Shown: in pieces, positions 49,462 to 58,413 of the stretch
How positions within the stretch are numbered: position 1 is the stretch's first letter
How the letters are laid out: every line of letters starts with the position of its first letter
Origin: Streptomyces antnestii
Lineage (GTDB): Bacteria > Actinomycetota > Actinomycetes > Streptomycetales > Streptomycetaceae
Direction of reading: 5' to 3'
Assembly: GCF_004005495.1 (NCBI RefSeq)
Contig: NZ_RZYA01000006.1
Location: 248,001 to 312,000 of the forward strand
DNA: 64,000 nucleotides
Program-made: the position numbers and the translations under genes
The notes under the pieces: model-generated
Database searches by the model: none
Told to the model about the DNA's origin: nothing
What the model saw: the letters and a program-made list of their open reading frames with translations, nothing else

Positions 49462-50061
49462 TCAGTTGAGCGAGGGATCGTCCGGATACGTCGCCACCAT
49501 CGCCAGCTCACTGCGCTGGCGCCGCAGCACCGCCCGCCACAGCCCCTCGGGCTCCGTCGACGAGACGTCGCCCGGCTCCGACTCGACGACGTACCAGGCA
49601 CCGTCGGTCAGCTCGGACTCCAGCTGCCCCGGACCCCAGCCCGCGTACCCGGCGAAGATGCGCAGCGAGCCGAGGGCGGCGGCGAGCAGTTCCGGAGGGG
49701 CCTCCAGGTCGACGAGGCCGATCGCGCCGTGCACCCGGCGGAAGCCGATGGGGTCCGCGCCGCCGGAACGCAGCCGGGCGCCCTGGGAGGTGCCCTCGTC
49801 GCCGGGGATCACCGCGACGCCGAGCGCCGAGTCGAGCGAGACCGGTCCGCCCTGGAAGACGACGCCCGGAGCGCCGGCGAGCTCGCCCCAGCCCTCCAGG
49901 ATGTCGCCGACGCCCACCGGCGTGGGCCGGTTGAGGACGACGCCCAGCGAGCCCTCCTCGTCGTGGTCGAGGAGGAGCACGACCGCCCGGTCGAAATTCG
50001 GGTCCGTCAGGGCGGGTGTGGCCACGAGCAGCCGCCCTGTGAGCGAGGACACCTCGGTCAT
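49462..50061 (-). CDS. YqgE/AlgH family protein (DUF179)
   Basis: A 199-residue YqgE/AlgH protein: GRLLVATPALTDPNFDRAVV, LLLDHDEEGSLGVVLNRPT, VVFQGGPVSLDSALGV and FAGYAGWGPGQLESEL are all family signatures. The biochemical function is not settled. ATG at 50061 (MTEVSS) is taken as start; ATG at 50070 would add three residues. It is divergent from murA. Confidence 0.94.
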   Translation of the reverse strand: MTEVSSLTGRLLVATPALTDPNFDRAVVLLLDHDEEGSLGVVLNRPTPVGVGDILEGWGELAGAPGVVFQGGPVSLDSALGVAVIPGDEGTSQGARLRSGGADPIGFRRVHGAIGLVDLEAPPELLAAALGSLRIFAGYAGWGPGQLESELTDGAWYVVESEPGDVSSTEPEGLWRAVLRRQRSELAMVATYPDDPSLN

Positions 50062-50398
50062 GCCAGACATGATCCCGCATCTTGCCGCCGAGCGGGGAGT
50101 CAATGGCGCTAACCGGGTGCCCGCAGCTCAGACAGGCCGTGCGCGCCCGGGGCGTGCGCCGCGCGAGGCCCCCGGAGCGTGACCCTCCGCGCCCGTTTAG
50201 CCACATTTCGTGTTGTAGCGAAGTCATGACGTCCTCCCTCCGCACTTGGGCTTACGGAAGGGGGGTAGGCGGCCCTTACGCTTATGCCTTGGTCCGCCCA
50301 GGGCCCGGCCCGAAAGCCTCGCCGAAAGGCCTCGCCCGAAGGCTCCGCCCTGCGGTCCTGCCCATCTGTCCTGTCCATCTCATCGGAACGCGAGATTC
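50062..50398. promoter_or_regulatory. 337-base divergent promoter region between yqgE-like gene and murA
   Basis: It holds promoters for both flanking genes. A short degenerate tandem (CGAAAGCCTCGCCGAAAGGC region, 50310-50345) is visible just before murA. No RNA gene or convincing small open frame was recognised. Confidence 0.45.
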
Positions 50399-51739
50399 AT
50401 GACCGTCACCGACGATGTACTGCTTGTCCACGGCGGAACCCCGCTGGAGGGCGAGATCCGTGTCCGCGGCGCGAAGAACCTCGTGCCCAAGGCCATGGTC
50501 GCCGCGCTGCTCGGCAGCGCCCCGAGCCGGCTGCGCAACGTCCCGGACATCCGTGACGTCCGCGTCGTGCGCGGCCTCCTGCAGCTGCACGGTGTGACGG
50601 TCCGTCCCGGCGAGGAGCCGGGCGAGCTGATCATGGACCCGTCGCACGTCGAGAGCGCGAACGTCGCGGACATCGACGCGCACGCGGGCTCCTCGCGCAT
50701 TCCGATCCTGCTGTGCGGCCCGCTGCTTCACCGGCTCGGTCACGCGTTCATCCCGGGCCTGGGCGGCTGCGACATCGGCGGCCGGCCGATCGACTTCCAC
50801 TTCGAGGTGCTGCGCCAGTTCGGCGCGACGATCGAGAAGCGGGCGGACGGCCAGTACCTGGAGGCCCCGCAGCGGCTGCGCGGCACCAAGATCCGCCTCC
50901 CCTACCCCTCCGTGGGCGCCACCGAGCAGGTCCTGCTCACGGCCGTCCTCGCCGAGGGCGTCACGGAGCTGTCGAACGCGGCCGTGGAGCCGGAGATCGA
51001 GGACCTGATCTGCGTTCTGCAGAAAATGGGCGCGATCATCGCGATGGACACCGACCGCACCATCCGCGTCACCGGTGTCGACAAGCTCGGCGGCTACACG
51101 CACCGCGCCCTCTCGGACCGCCTGGAGGCCGCGTCGTGGGCGTCGGCCGCGCTGGCGACCGAGGGCAACATCTACGTCCGCGGCGCCCAGCAGCGCTCGA
51201 TGATGACGTTCCTGAACACGTACCGGAAGGTCGGCGGCGCCTTCGAGATCGACGACGAGGGCATCCGCTTCTGGCACCCCGGCGGCTCGCTCAAGTCGAT
51301 CGCCCTGGAGACGGACGTCCACCCCGGCTTCCAGACCGACTGGCAGCAGCCGCTCGTCGTCGCCCTGACGCAGGCCTCGGGCCTCTCCATCGTCCACGAG
51401 ACGGTCTACGAGTCCCGGCTCGGCTTCACGTCCGCGCTGAACCAGATGGGCGCGCACATCCAGCTCTACCGCGAGTGCCTGGGCGGCTCCGACTGCCGCT
51501 TCGGCCAGCGCAACTTCCTGCACTCCGCGGTCGTGTCGGGCCCGACGAAGCTGCAGGGGGCCGACCTGGTCATTCCTGACCTCCGTGGTGGGTTCTCGTA
51601 CCTGATCGCTGCGCTGGCTGCGCAGGGGACCAGCCGGGTGCACGGGATCGATCTGATCAACCGGGGTTACGAGAACTTCATGGACAAGCTGGTCGAGCTC
51701 GGCGCGAAGGTCGAGCTGCCTGGCAAGGCGCTGGGCTAG
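50399..51739 (+). CDS. murA: UDP-N-acetylglucosamine 1-carboxyvinyltransferase
   Basis: A 446-residue EPSP-synthase-fold enzyme transferring enolpyruvate from PEP to UDP-GlcNAc, the first committed step of peptidoglycan synthesis. N-terminal RVRGAKNLVPKAMVAALLG contains the essential Lys-Asn pair. The mobile loop has the nucleophile Cys124 (GLGGCDIGGRPID), so fosfomycin sensitivity is expected at this residue. DWQQPLVVALTQA and RGGFSYLIAALAAQG follow. The sequence resembles the slightly longer actinobacterial MurA group. ATG at 50399. It is monocistronic, ended by the long inverted repeat downstream. Confidence 0.96.
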   Translation: MTVTDDVLLVHGGTPLEGEIRVRGAKNLVPKAMVAALLGSAPSRLRNVPDIRDVRVVRGLLQLHGVTVRPGEEPGELIMDPSHVESANVADIDAHAGSSRIPILLCGPLLHRLGHAFIPGLGGCDIGGRPIDFHFEVLRQFGATIEKRADGQYLEAPQRLRGTKIRLPYPSVGATEQVLLTAVLAEGVTELSNAAVEPEIEDLICVLQKMGAIIAMDTDRTIRVTGVDKLGGYTHRALSDRLEAASWASAALATEGNIYVRGAQQRSMMTFLNTYRKVGGAFEIDDEGIRFWHPGGSLKSIALETDVHPGFQTDWQQPLVVALTQASGLSIVHETVYESRLGFTSALNQMGAHIQLYRECLGGSDCRFGQRNFLHSAVVSGPTKLQGADLVIPDLRGGFSYLIAALAAQGTSRVHGIDLINRGYENFMDKLVELGAKVELPGKALG

Positions 51740-51748
51740 GGCCTGTTT

Positions 51749-51894
51749 GCGTCTGCGGGCCCGGTGGGGGCTGGTCGCGCAGTTCGCCGCGCCCCTTGAA
51801 GGCATGCGCTGCGCGCAGCCTTCAAGGGGCGCGGGGCTGTGTCATTAGCGGCTCCGCCGCGGGGCGCGACCAGCCACAGCGCACCCGCAGACGC
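51749..51894. repeat. Long interrupted palindrome related to the dispersed Streptomyces repeat
   Basis: Arms pair in blocks: GCGTCTGCGGG with CCCGCAGACGC at the ends, GGCTGGTCGCGC with GCGCGACCAGCC, and CCGCGCCCCTTGAAGGC with GCCTTCAAGGGGCGCGG around the centre. The folded RNA would be a large branched hairpin downstream of murA and could end its transcription. Core sequence matches the triplet repeat at 12142-12323. Confidence 0.82.
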
Positions 51895-51915
51895 ACACGC
51901 TCACCCAGAACGCCA

Positions 51916-51951
51916 CGAGGGGCGGTACCCAGAAACGGGTACCGCCCCTCG
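51916..51951 (-). terminator. Perfect hairpin terminator of hupA
   Basis: CGAGGGGCGGTACCC (51916-51930), loop of six, GGGTACCGCCCCTCG (51937-51951). A 15-bp perfect stem beginning 16 bases after the HU stop codon on the minus strand. It may serve murA from the other side. Confidence 0.88.
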
Positions 51952-51966
51952 CGCTTGCCGTAAGGG

Positions 51967-52248
51967 TTACTTGCCCTTGGCGGCTTCCTTGAGCTTGGAG
52001 CCCGCGGACACCTTCACGCTGAAACCGGCCGGGATGTTGATCGGCTCGCCGGTCTGCGGGTTGCGGGCGGTGCGAGCGGCACGGTGCGTGCGCTCGAAGG
52101 TCAGGAAGCCGGGGATGGTGACCTTCTCGTCGCCCTTGGCGACGATCTCGCCGACGGTCTCGGCGAACGCGGCCAGCACGGCGTCGGCGTCCTTGCGAGT
52201 CACCTCGGCGCGGTCGGCCAGCGCGGCCACCAGCTCACTGCGGTTCAT
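51967..52248 (-). CDS. hupA: HU-family DNA-binding protein (nucleoid protein HupA type)
   Basis: A 93-residue HU protein: MNRSELVAALADRAEVTRKD, TVGEIVAKGDEKVTIPGFLTF, RTHRAARTARNPQTGEPINI with the conserved Arg-Asn-Pro DNA-intercalating arm, and FSVKVSAGSKLKEAAKG. It lacks the long Lys-rich tail of the second Streptomyces HU, HupS. ATG 52248 follows GGGAG. It is highly expressed in vegetative growth in relatives. Confidence 0.96.
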   Translation of the reverse strand: MNRSELVAALADRAEVTRKDADAVLAAFAETVGEIVAKGDEKVTIPGFLTFERTHRAARTARNPQTGEPINIPAGFSVKVSAGSKLKEAAKGK

Positions 52249-52545
52249 GTTTGTACTCCCGTGTTCTTCTTGCCATTGAGGCGTGCCACGCGGCGGAGCC
52301 GCATGTTGGGCACAGCGAAGCCGATGCTGCCAGGGTCTTTGGTCAGGCCCCGGACCCGGGTCCGTCTTCAGACCCTCGCGCCCGAAGACGCATCCTGCCC
52401 CCACCAGCGGCGGGAAAGCCAATCCGGCGCCCTTGGGGGTCACACGAAATGCGGCGCCGTCCCGGAATGGGGCGGGGTCAGGGCCGTGCTTCCCGGCCAC
52501 CCTAGAGGGCGGCCGGGGGCCCCGCATTCCGCGACGCGCCGGGCC

Positions 52546-53979
52546 TCAGGAGGCCGTGGCGCCTGTCACAGTGGCGCCGGCGGCCTTCGCGGCGTTGCGC
52601 ACCGCTCCGGCGACGGCGCCCGCGACCTTGTCGTTGAAGACGCTCGGAATGATGTAGTTCGGGTTGAGCTCGTCCTCGCTCACCACGTCCGCCAGAGCGG
52701 TCGCGGCGGCCAGCATCATCTCCGTGTTGACGGTACGCGACTGGGCGTCGAGGAGGCCCCGGAAGACGCCCGGGAACACCAGCACGTTGTTGATCTGGTT
52801 CGGGAAGTCCGAGCGGCCCGTGGCCACAACTGCCGCCGTCTGACGGGCGATTGCGGGGTCGACCTCGGGGTCGGGGTTCGCGAGCGCGAACACGATGGCA
52901 CCCTCGGCCATGGCCGCCACGTCGTCGCCGTCGAGCACGTTCGGGGCGGAGACGCCGATGAACACGTCGGCGCCGCGCACGGCCTCCTTCAACGTGCCCG
53001 TGAGGCCTTCGGGGTTCGTGTTGTCGGCGATCCAGCGCAGCGGCGTGCCGGCGGCGGCGTCTACCAGGTCCTCGCGGTCCGCGTGCACGACACCGTGGAT
53101 GTCGGCGACGACGGCGTTCTTGACGCCGGCCGCGATCAGGAGCTTGAGAATGGCCGTACCGGCCGCGCCCGCGCCGGACATGACGACGCGGATGTCGCCG
53201 ATCGCCTTGCCCGCGACGCGCAGGGCGTTCGTCAGGGCGGCGAGGACGACGATGGCCGTGCCGTGCTGGTCGTCGTGGAAGACGGGGATGTCGAGGGCCT
53301 CGCGCAGGCGGGCCTCGATCTCGAAGCAGCGGGGGGCGGAGATGTCTTCCAGGTTGATGCCCGCGAAGCCGGGGGCGATCGCCTTGACGATCTCGACGAT
53401 GGCGTCGGTGTCCTGGGTGTCCAGGCAGATCGGCCAGGCGTCGATGTCGGCGAAGCGCTTGAAGAGGGCCGCCTTGCCCTCCATGACCGGCATGGCGGCC
53501 ATCGGGCCGATGTTGCCGAGGCCGAGCACGGCGGAGCCGTCCGTCACGACCGCAACGGTGTTGCGCTTGATCGTCAGACGGCGGGCGTCCTCAGGGTTCT
53601 CGGCGATCGCCATGCAGACGCGGGCCACACCCGGCGTGTAGACCATGGAGAGGTCGTCACGGTTGCGGATGGGGTGCTTGGACTGCATCTCGATCTTGCC
53701 GCCGAGGTGCATCAGGAACGTACGGTCGGAGACCTTGCCGAGGGTGACGCCCTCGATGTCCCCGAGCTGCTCGACGATCTCGTCGGCGTGGGCGGTGGAG
53801 GTCGCCGCGATCGTGACGTCGATGCGGAGTTTCTCGTGGCCGGACGCCGTCACGTCGAGGCCGGTGACCGAGCCTCCGTGGGACTCGACGGCCGTGGTGA
53901 TCTGGGATACCGCTGTTCCGCTGGCGGGCACCTCAAGGCGAACCGTCATCGAGTAGGAGACGCTGGGCGCCGTTGCCAT
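52546..53979 (-). CDS. NAD(P)-dependent malic enzyme with N-terminal ACT domain
   Basis: A 477-residue malic enzyme (oxaloacetate-decarboxylating malate dehydrogenase). An N-terminal ACT-like domain (about 1-85, VRLEVPASGTAVSQITTAVE) may bind an effector. The catalytic domain has MVYTPGVARVC (Tyr), GKAALFKRFADIDAWPI (Lys), NLEDISAPRCFEIE and PVFHDDQHGTAIV (metal/substrate Asp); the Rossmann loop is VMSGAGAAGTAIL. It makes pyruvate and NAD(P)H, relevant to lipid and polyketide supply. ATG 53979. Confidence 0.95.
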   Translation of the reverse strand: MATAPSVSYSMTVRLEVPASGTAVSQITTAVESHGGSVTGLDVTASGHEKLRIDVTIAATSTAHADEIVEQLGDIEGVTLGKVSDRTFLMHLGGKIEMQSKHPIRNRDDLSMVYTPGVARVCMAIAENPEDARRLTIKRNTVAVVTDGSAVLGLGNIGPMAAMPVMEGKAALFKRFADIDAWPICLDTQDTDAIVEIVKAIAPGFAGINLEDISAPRCFEIEARLREALDIPVFHDDQHGTAIVVLAALTNALRVAGKAIGDIRVVMSGAGAAGTAILKLLIAAGVKNAVVADIHGVVHADREDLVDAAAGTPLRWIADNTNPEGLTGTLKEAVRGADVFIGVSAPNVLDGDDVAAMAEGAIVFALANPDPEVDPAIARQTAAVVATGRSDFPNQINNVLVFPGVFRGLLDAQSRTVNTEMMLAAATALADVVSEDELNPNYIIPSVFNDKVAGAVAGAVRNAAKAAGATVTGATAS

Positions 53980-54392
53980 GGCCGGATTCCTCTGCTTTCA
54001 CCGTCGCTACTGCTGCTGTTTTTCCGTCCGATCGTCGCACCTACCGCCGAGTACGTGGTAGCCGCCCCGGATTGCGAACGTTTTGTTCACCGCCCGGCCA
54101 GCACCCGGCCGACGCCTGCGCGGCACCCGGGATACTCACTTTCGGAAACTTGTTTCCACCATACGAGAAGTTCGGGGAAACAGAAAGAGGTCCACGTCAC
54201 CGGGGTGACGTGGACCTCTTCTCACGTAGATGGCACCGGCCCGCCATGCTCGCCTCGCGGCAAGTGGTCGCTCGTAGCGACGAAGGTTGGGCCCGGGGGC
54301 TTGGATCGAGCCGGTGTCACGTCAACGGTAACAAAGGATCCCCGTAAGGCAATTCCCCCGTCGCCAACTCGGTCGCCGACTCAGTTGCCGGC
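53980..54392. other. 413-base intergenic region with strong terminator (54185-54220)
   Basis: The stem AAGAGGTCCACGTCACC (54185-54201) / GGTGACGTGGACCTCTT (54204-54220) is a perfect 17-bp palindrome with GG between the arms, most likely the terminator of the HelD gene on the minus strand. Nearby GTTTCC/GGAAAC arms (about 54151-54181) are a weaker repeat. The rest holds the malic enzyme promoter; no gene is seen. Confidence 0.75.
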
Positions 54393-56789
54393 TCAGTCGC
54401 GGAGCAGATCCGGCACCCCGTCCGCGTCCGGCTCGTCCCGGGCGCCCGAGACGACCGTGAGCTGCTGGGTGGCGCGGGTCAGCGCCACGTACAGGACCCG
54501 CAGTCCCGCCGGGGACTCGTCGGCGATCTCCGCGGGCGAGACGACGACCGTCGCGTCGTACTCCAGGCCCTTGGCCTCCAGGCTGCCGAGCGCCACGACG
54601 CGGTCGCCGAGCCCGGCCAGCCAGCGCGCCGCCTCGTCCCGCCGGTTCATCGCCACGACGACGCCCACCGTGCCGTCGACCTGGGCCAGCAGGTGCTCCG
54701 CCGCCTCGCGGACGCTCGGCCCGAGTCCGTCCCGCACGACCTCGAACCGGGGGCGCACGCCGGTGGAACGAACGGCCGACGGGGACTCGGAGCCCGGCAT
54801 GGCGAGCGCCAGCACCTTCGCCGCGAGCTCGGCGATCTCCGCCGGGTTGCGGTAGTTGACCGTCAGGGTGAAGCGGCGGCGCGGGCGGGAGCCGAGCGCC
54901 TCGTCGCGCGCCTCGGCCGCCTCGTCGGGGTCCGACCACGACGACTGGGCCGGGTCGCCGACGACGGTCCACGTCGCGTGCCGGCCTCGGCGGCCGACCA
55001 TGCGCCACTGCATGGGCGTGAGGTCCTGCGCCTCGTCGACGATGACGTGCGCGTACTCGGTGCGCTCCTGGGCCAGGCGCTCCGCGCGCTCGAACTGCGT
55101 CTCCTCGCGCGTGGGCATCAGCTCGTCGAGTCCGGTGAGCTGGTCGAGCGGGTCGTACTCGCGCTTCCTCCGCGGGCGTACGGGCGTGCCGAGGACCGCG
55201 TTCAGCTCGTCGAGGAGCGCCACGTCGTGCACCGAGAGGGCGTCGCGGCGCAGGGAGCGGGCGACCTTGCGGACCTCGCCGGGGTTGAGGATGCGCCGGG
55301 CCCAGCGGCCGAGGCGGCGCTCGTCGCCCATCGCGGAGAGGACCCCGCGCGGGGTCAGCTCGGGCCACCACGCGTCGAGGAAGCGGATGAAGTCGTCCTC
55401 GGAGGTGATGTCGTCGTCGAAGGACGAACGCAGCTCCGCGGCGAGTTCCGGGTCGCTGTGGCGGGTGCCCGCGCCGGACTGCGACCACAGGGCGTCCAGA
55501 AGGAGCTTGCGGGCGCGCGGGCGCAGGAGGTTGACGGGGGCGGTGCCGCTCAGCGCGTTCTGGCGGATCCGGTTCAGGTCGGCGGCCTCCAGTTCGAGGC
55601 GGCGGCCGAAGGCGACGACGCGCAGGCGCGTGGGCTGCTCGGCGGGGGCCTGCTTGTCGTCCTCGGGCTCCTCGCCGAAGGCCAGCTGGCCCGTCTTCGC
55701 CTCCTTGTTCGCCTCCTTCGCGGGCGTGCCCAGTTCAAGGGCGCCGCGGGCGGCCTTGCGCAGGACCTTCAGCATCCGCGAGGAGCCCTTGACGCGGGCC
55801 ACCGCCGGGGAGTCGTAGACCGTGGCCTCGGCCCCGTCGACCAGCGAGCCCACCGCGCGGATCGCGACCTGGCCCTCCTCGCCGAGCGACGGCAGGACGC
55901 CCTCGGTGTAGGCGACGAGGAGCGGGGTCGGCGAGACGATCAGGATGCCGCCCGCGTACCGGCGGCGGTCCTGGTAGAGGAGATACGCGGCGCGGTGCAG
56001 GGCGACGGCCGTCTTGCCGGTGCCGGGACCGCCCTCCACGTACGTCACCGAGGCGGCGGGGGCCCGGATCACGAGGTCCTGCTCGGCCTGGATGGACGCC
56101 ACGATGTCGCGCATGGTGTGGCTGCGGGCCTGGCCGAGGGCGGCCATCAGGGCGCCGTCGCCGATGACGGGCAGCCGCTCGCCGTCGAGGTACGCGGTCA
56201 GCTCGGGGCGCATGAGGTCGTCCTCGACACCGAGCACCTTGCGGCCCTTGGAGCGGATGACGCGGCGGCGTACGACCCGGCCCGGGTCGACCGGGGTCGA
56301 GCGGTAGAAGGGCGCGGCGGCCGGCGCGCGCCAGTCGATGACCAGCGGCGAGTAGTCGGCGTCCAGGACGCCGATCCGGCCGATGTGGAGGGTCTCGGCG
56401 ATGTCGGCGGTCCTCTTCCCGTCCGCGTCCTCGCGGACGGCTCCCTCGGCGGGCTCCACGGCCGTGTAGGCGCCGTCGGGGCCCTTCTTGCCGTCCTTGC
56501 CGGGCAGCAGGTCGATACGGCCGAAGAGGAAGTCCTCGAACTCGTTATTGAGACGGTTGAGGTGGATCCCCGCGCGGAACACCTGGGCGTCGCGCTCCGC
56601 GAGGGCGCCGGGGGTGCCGACCTGCCCTCGCTTGGCCGCGTCGTTCATCAGGAACTCCGCCTCGTGGATCTTCTCCTCAAGACGGCGGTACACCTGGTCG
56701 AGGTGTTCCTGTTCGATACCGGTCTCGCGGTCCCGTACGGAATCGCGGTCCTGGTCGAGCGCGGTTTGCTGATGAGCCTGAGCGGCCAC
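54393..56789 (-). CDS. HelD-type RNA polymerase-associated superfamily 1 helicase (UvrD-like)
   Basis: A 798-residue protein. The N-terminal coiled coil (LDQVYRRLEEKIHEAEFLM) characterises HelD proteins, which dislodge stalled RNA polymerase; in some actinomycetes the HelR subgroup gives rifamycin tolerance. Walker A is GGPGTGKTAVALHRA (about 252-260), Walker B is VIVDEAQDLTPMQW, motif IV is FTLTVNYRNPAEIAELA and motif VI is LRVLYVALTRATQQL. An acidic insert (EEPEDDKQAPAEQ) lies in domain 1. I saw no rifamycin-associated element upstream. It is followed by a strong terminator; the anti-sigma gene is 81 bases upstream on the same strand. Confidence 0.93.
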   Translation of the reverse strand: MAAQAHQQTALDQDRDSVRDRETGIEQEHLDQVYRRLEEKIHEAEFLMNDAAKRGQVGTPGALAERDAQVFRAGIHLNRLNNEFEDFLFGRIDLLPGKDGKKGPDGAYTAVEPAEGAVREDADGKRTADIAETLHIGRIGVLDADYSPLVIDWRAPAAAPFYRSTPVDPGRVVRRRVIRSKGRKVLGVEDDLMRPELTAYLDGERLPVIGDGALMAALGQARSHTMRDIVASIQAEQDLVIRAPAASVTYVEGGPGTGKTAVALHRAAYLLYQDRRRYAGGILIVSPTPLLVAYTEGVLPSLGEEGQVAIRAVGSLVDGAEATVYDSPAVARVKGSSRMLKVLRKAARGALELGTPAKEANKEAKTGQLAFGEEPEDDKQAPAEQPTRLRVVAFGRRLELEAADLNRIRQNALSGTAPVNLLRPRARKLLLDALWSQSGAGTRHSDPELAAELRSSFDDDITSEDDFIRFLDAWWPELTPRGVLSAMGDERRLGRWARRILNPGEVRKVARSLRRDALSVHDVALLDELNAVLGTPVRPRRKREYDPLDQLTGLDELMPTREETQFERAERLAQERTEYAHVIVDEAQDLTPMQWRMVGRRGRHATWTVVGDPAQSSWSDPDEAAEARDEALGSRPRRRFTLTVNYRNPAEIAELAAKVLALAMPGSESPSAVRSTGVRPRFEVVRDGLGPSVREAAEHLLAQVDGTVGVVVAMNRRDEAARWLAGLGDRVVALGSLEAKGLEYDATVVVSPAEIADESPAGLRVLYVALTRATQQLTVVSGARDEPDADGVPDLLRD

Positions 56790-56870
56790 CGGGCCCCCTT
56801 CTGACGTGCTGGGCAGCCGTCAAAGGTACGCGAAGGGAGGCCCGGGAGGCTACGCGTCCGGCCGCCGGGG

Positions 56871-57668
56871 CTACGCGTCGACCTCGACGAGTTGTTTGCC
56901 GTCGAGAGTACGGACCTCGAAGTGGTCGATGGCGTTGGGCGCGAGCGCGGCGCCGCCCTGCACGTACAGGGGGTATTTCGCCGCTTCGTGCTTGCTGTTC
57001 GCGATGCCGTATCCCCAGGTCGGGACGGCCCACGTGGTGACCGTCTCGCGCGTTCCGTTCTTCCCGACCGCAATCAGGGAGCACTTCAGCGGGCCCTTGA
57101 CGTTCTTCAGTTCCAGGACGGCCTGGGTGCCCCAGGCCTTCGGTTCCATGCCGATGGTGGCGGTCACCTTCGTGCCCGCGTCGGTCGCCCTGACCTTGTC
57201 GGGCATCTGGCTGAAGTAGGCCGCGGCCGAGCTGGTGGGGTGCGGCGCCTCGGCGACGTTGCCCGAGCCGCCGCTGTTCACCGCCAGCACCGTCAGCGGT
57301 CCGCCGACGATCAGCGCGGCGGCCGCCGCCACCAGGTACATCCCGCGCCGCCGCTTGCTCGCCCGCTGCTGCGCCACCTCGGTGAAGAGCCGGTCGGCGA
57401 GCTGGTCGCTGGGCCGGGCGCCGAGCTGCGCGCCGACGCGTTCCCTGGCGGGGGTGCCCTGCGGCTCGGGGATGTCGGCGAGCGCGGCGAGCATCGGCTC
57501 CATGCCGGAGAACTCGTCCAGCTGGCGCGCGCACAGCTCGCAGCCCGCCAGATGGGCCTCGAAGGCGCTCGCCTCGACGTCGTCGAGGATGCCGAGCACA
57601 TAGGCTCCGACGGTCTCGTGCACGTCACCCGACCCGTGCGGTCCGTAGTCGTCGTACGAGGCACTCAT
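56871..57668 (-). CDS. rsuA: Membrane anti-sigma factor with zinc-finger (ZAS) domain, partner of SigU
   Basis: A 265-residue RskA-type anti-sigma factor. The N-terminal zinc-finger anti-sigma motif is ETVGAYVLGILDDVEASAFE, then HLAGCELC (His and two Cys ligands). A membrane segment (about 108-130, YLVAAAAALIVGGPLTVLAV) and a C-terminal RskA domain outside follow (IGMEPKAWGTQAVLELKNV). ATG overlaps the sigma gene stop by 4 bases, so the pair is coexpressed. It should release the sigma factor on envelope stress by regulated proteolysis. The name rsuA is by position and similarity to the sigU pair of S. coelicolor. Confidence 0.9.
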   Translation of the reverse strand: MSASYDDYGPHGSGDVHETVGAYVLGILDDVEASAFEAHLAGCELCARQLDEFSGMEPMLAALADIPEPQGTPARERVGAQLGARPSDQLADRLFTEVAQQRASKRRRGMYLVAAAAALIVGGPLTVLAVNSGGSGNVAEAPHPTSSAAAYFSQMPDKVRATDAGTKVTATIGMEPKAWGTQAVLELKNVKGPLKCSLIAVGKNGTRETVTTWAVPTWGYGIANSKHEAAKYPLYVQGGAALAPNAIDHFEVRTLDGKQLVEVDA

Positions 57669-58222
57669 GTCGTCACCCCCCGTTCCTCCAGCGCCAGCTT
57701 CATGGAACGCAGCGCGTAGAACACCCGTGAGCGCACCGTTCCGCTGGGGATACCGAGTGTCGCGGCCGCCTCGTTGACCGTACGCCCCTTGAAGTACGTC
57801 TCGACCAGCACTTCACGGTGGGCGGGCGTCAGGTCTTCGAGCGCGTCCGACAGCGTCATCAGCCACAGCGCCTTGTCGATCTCGTCCTCCGCGGGGATGA
57901 CCTCCAGCGGCGACGGGTCGACCTCCTGCGGCCGGGCCTGCCGGCTGCGGTGGGCGTCGATGACGATGCGACGGGCGACCGTCACCAGCCAGGGGCGTAC
58001 CGAACCGGTCGCCCGGTTGAGCTGACCGGCGTTCTTCCAGGCACGGATGAGCGTTTCCTGTACGACATCCTCCGCGCGCTGCCGGTCTCCCGCCACCAGT
58101 CTGAGCACATACGCCAGAAGGGGACCCGCGTGCTCACGGTAGAGCGCGCGCATCAGCTCCTCGTCGGGTCCGGGACGCTGCGGCGCGCGATGTCGTGCCC
58201 TGGGCGGGCGTTCATCGGCCAC
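57665..58222 (-). CDS. sigU: ECF RNA polymerase sigma factor (SigU-type)
   Basis: A 185-residue ECF sigma factor. Region 2: LMRALYREHAGPLLAYVLRL, QRAEDVVQETLIRAW (core-binding DxxQE) and RPWLVTVARRIVIDAHR (-10 recognition). Region 4: DLTPAHREVLVETYFKGRTV, LGIPSGTVRSRVFYALRSM (-35 helix-turn-helix). GTG at 58222 is preferred because AAGGA lies 7 bases upstream; TTG at 58240 would add six residues and overlap that site. Cotranscribed with its membrane anti-sigma factor. In S. coelicolor SigU overactivity affects aerial growth and secretion. Confidence 0.93.
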   Translation of the reverse strand: MADERPPRARHRAPQRPGPDEELMRALYREHAGPLLAYVLRLVAGDRQRAEDVVQETLIRAWKNAGQLNRATGSVRPWLVTVARRIVIDAHRSRQARPQEVDPSPLEVIPAEDEIDKALWLMTLSDALEDLTPAHREVLVETYFKGRTVNEAAATLGIPSGTVRSRVFYALRSMKLALEERGVTT

Positions 58223-58413
58223 GGCGGAATCCTTGCGCAAGTCGGCCTCCGCTGTCCCGTTCTCGGATGTTCGGGAGATCCGGCGGTGTCACCTCCCGGC
58301 CGGACGCCCTCCCGTACGTACGCGGCCCGCGATCTGTTCAACGGGACCGTGAGGACATGCAGAAAAAGTGGGCGCGGGAGCTCTCAGGTGCGGGGCCCCA
58401 GGTGCGGGAGCCC

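Noticed and set aside
56790..56870. Rifamycin-associated element upstream of the HelD gene
   Set aside because: No sequence resembling the known element was recognised in the gap, so rifamycin induction is not claimed.
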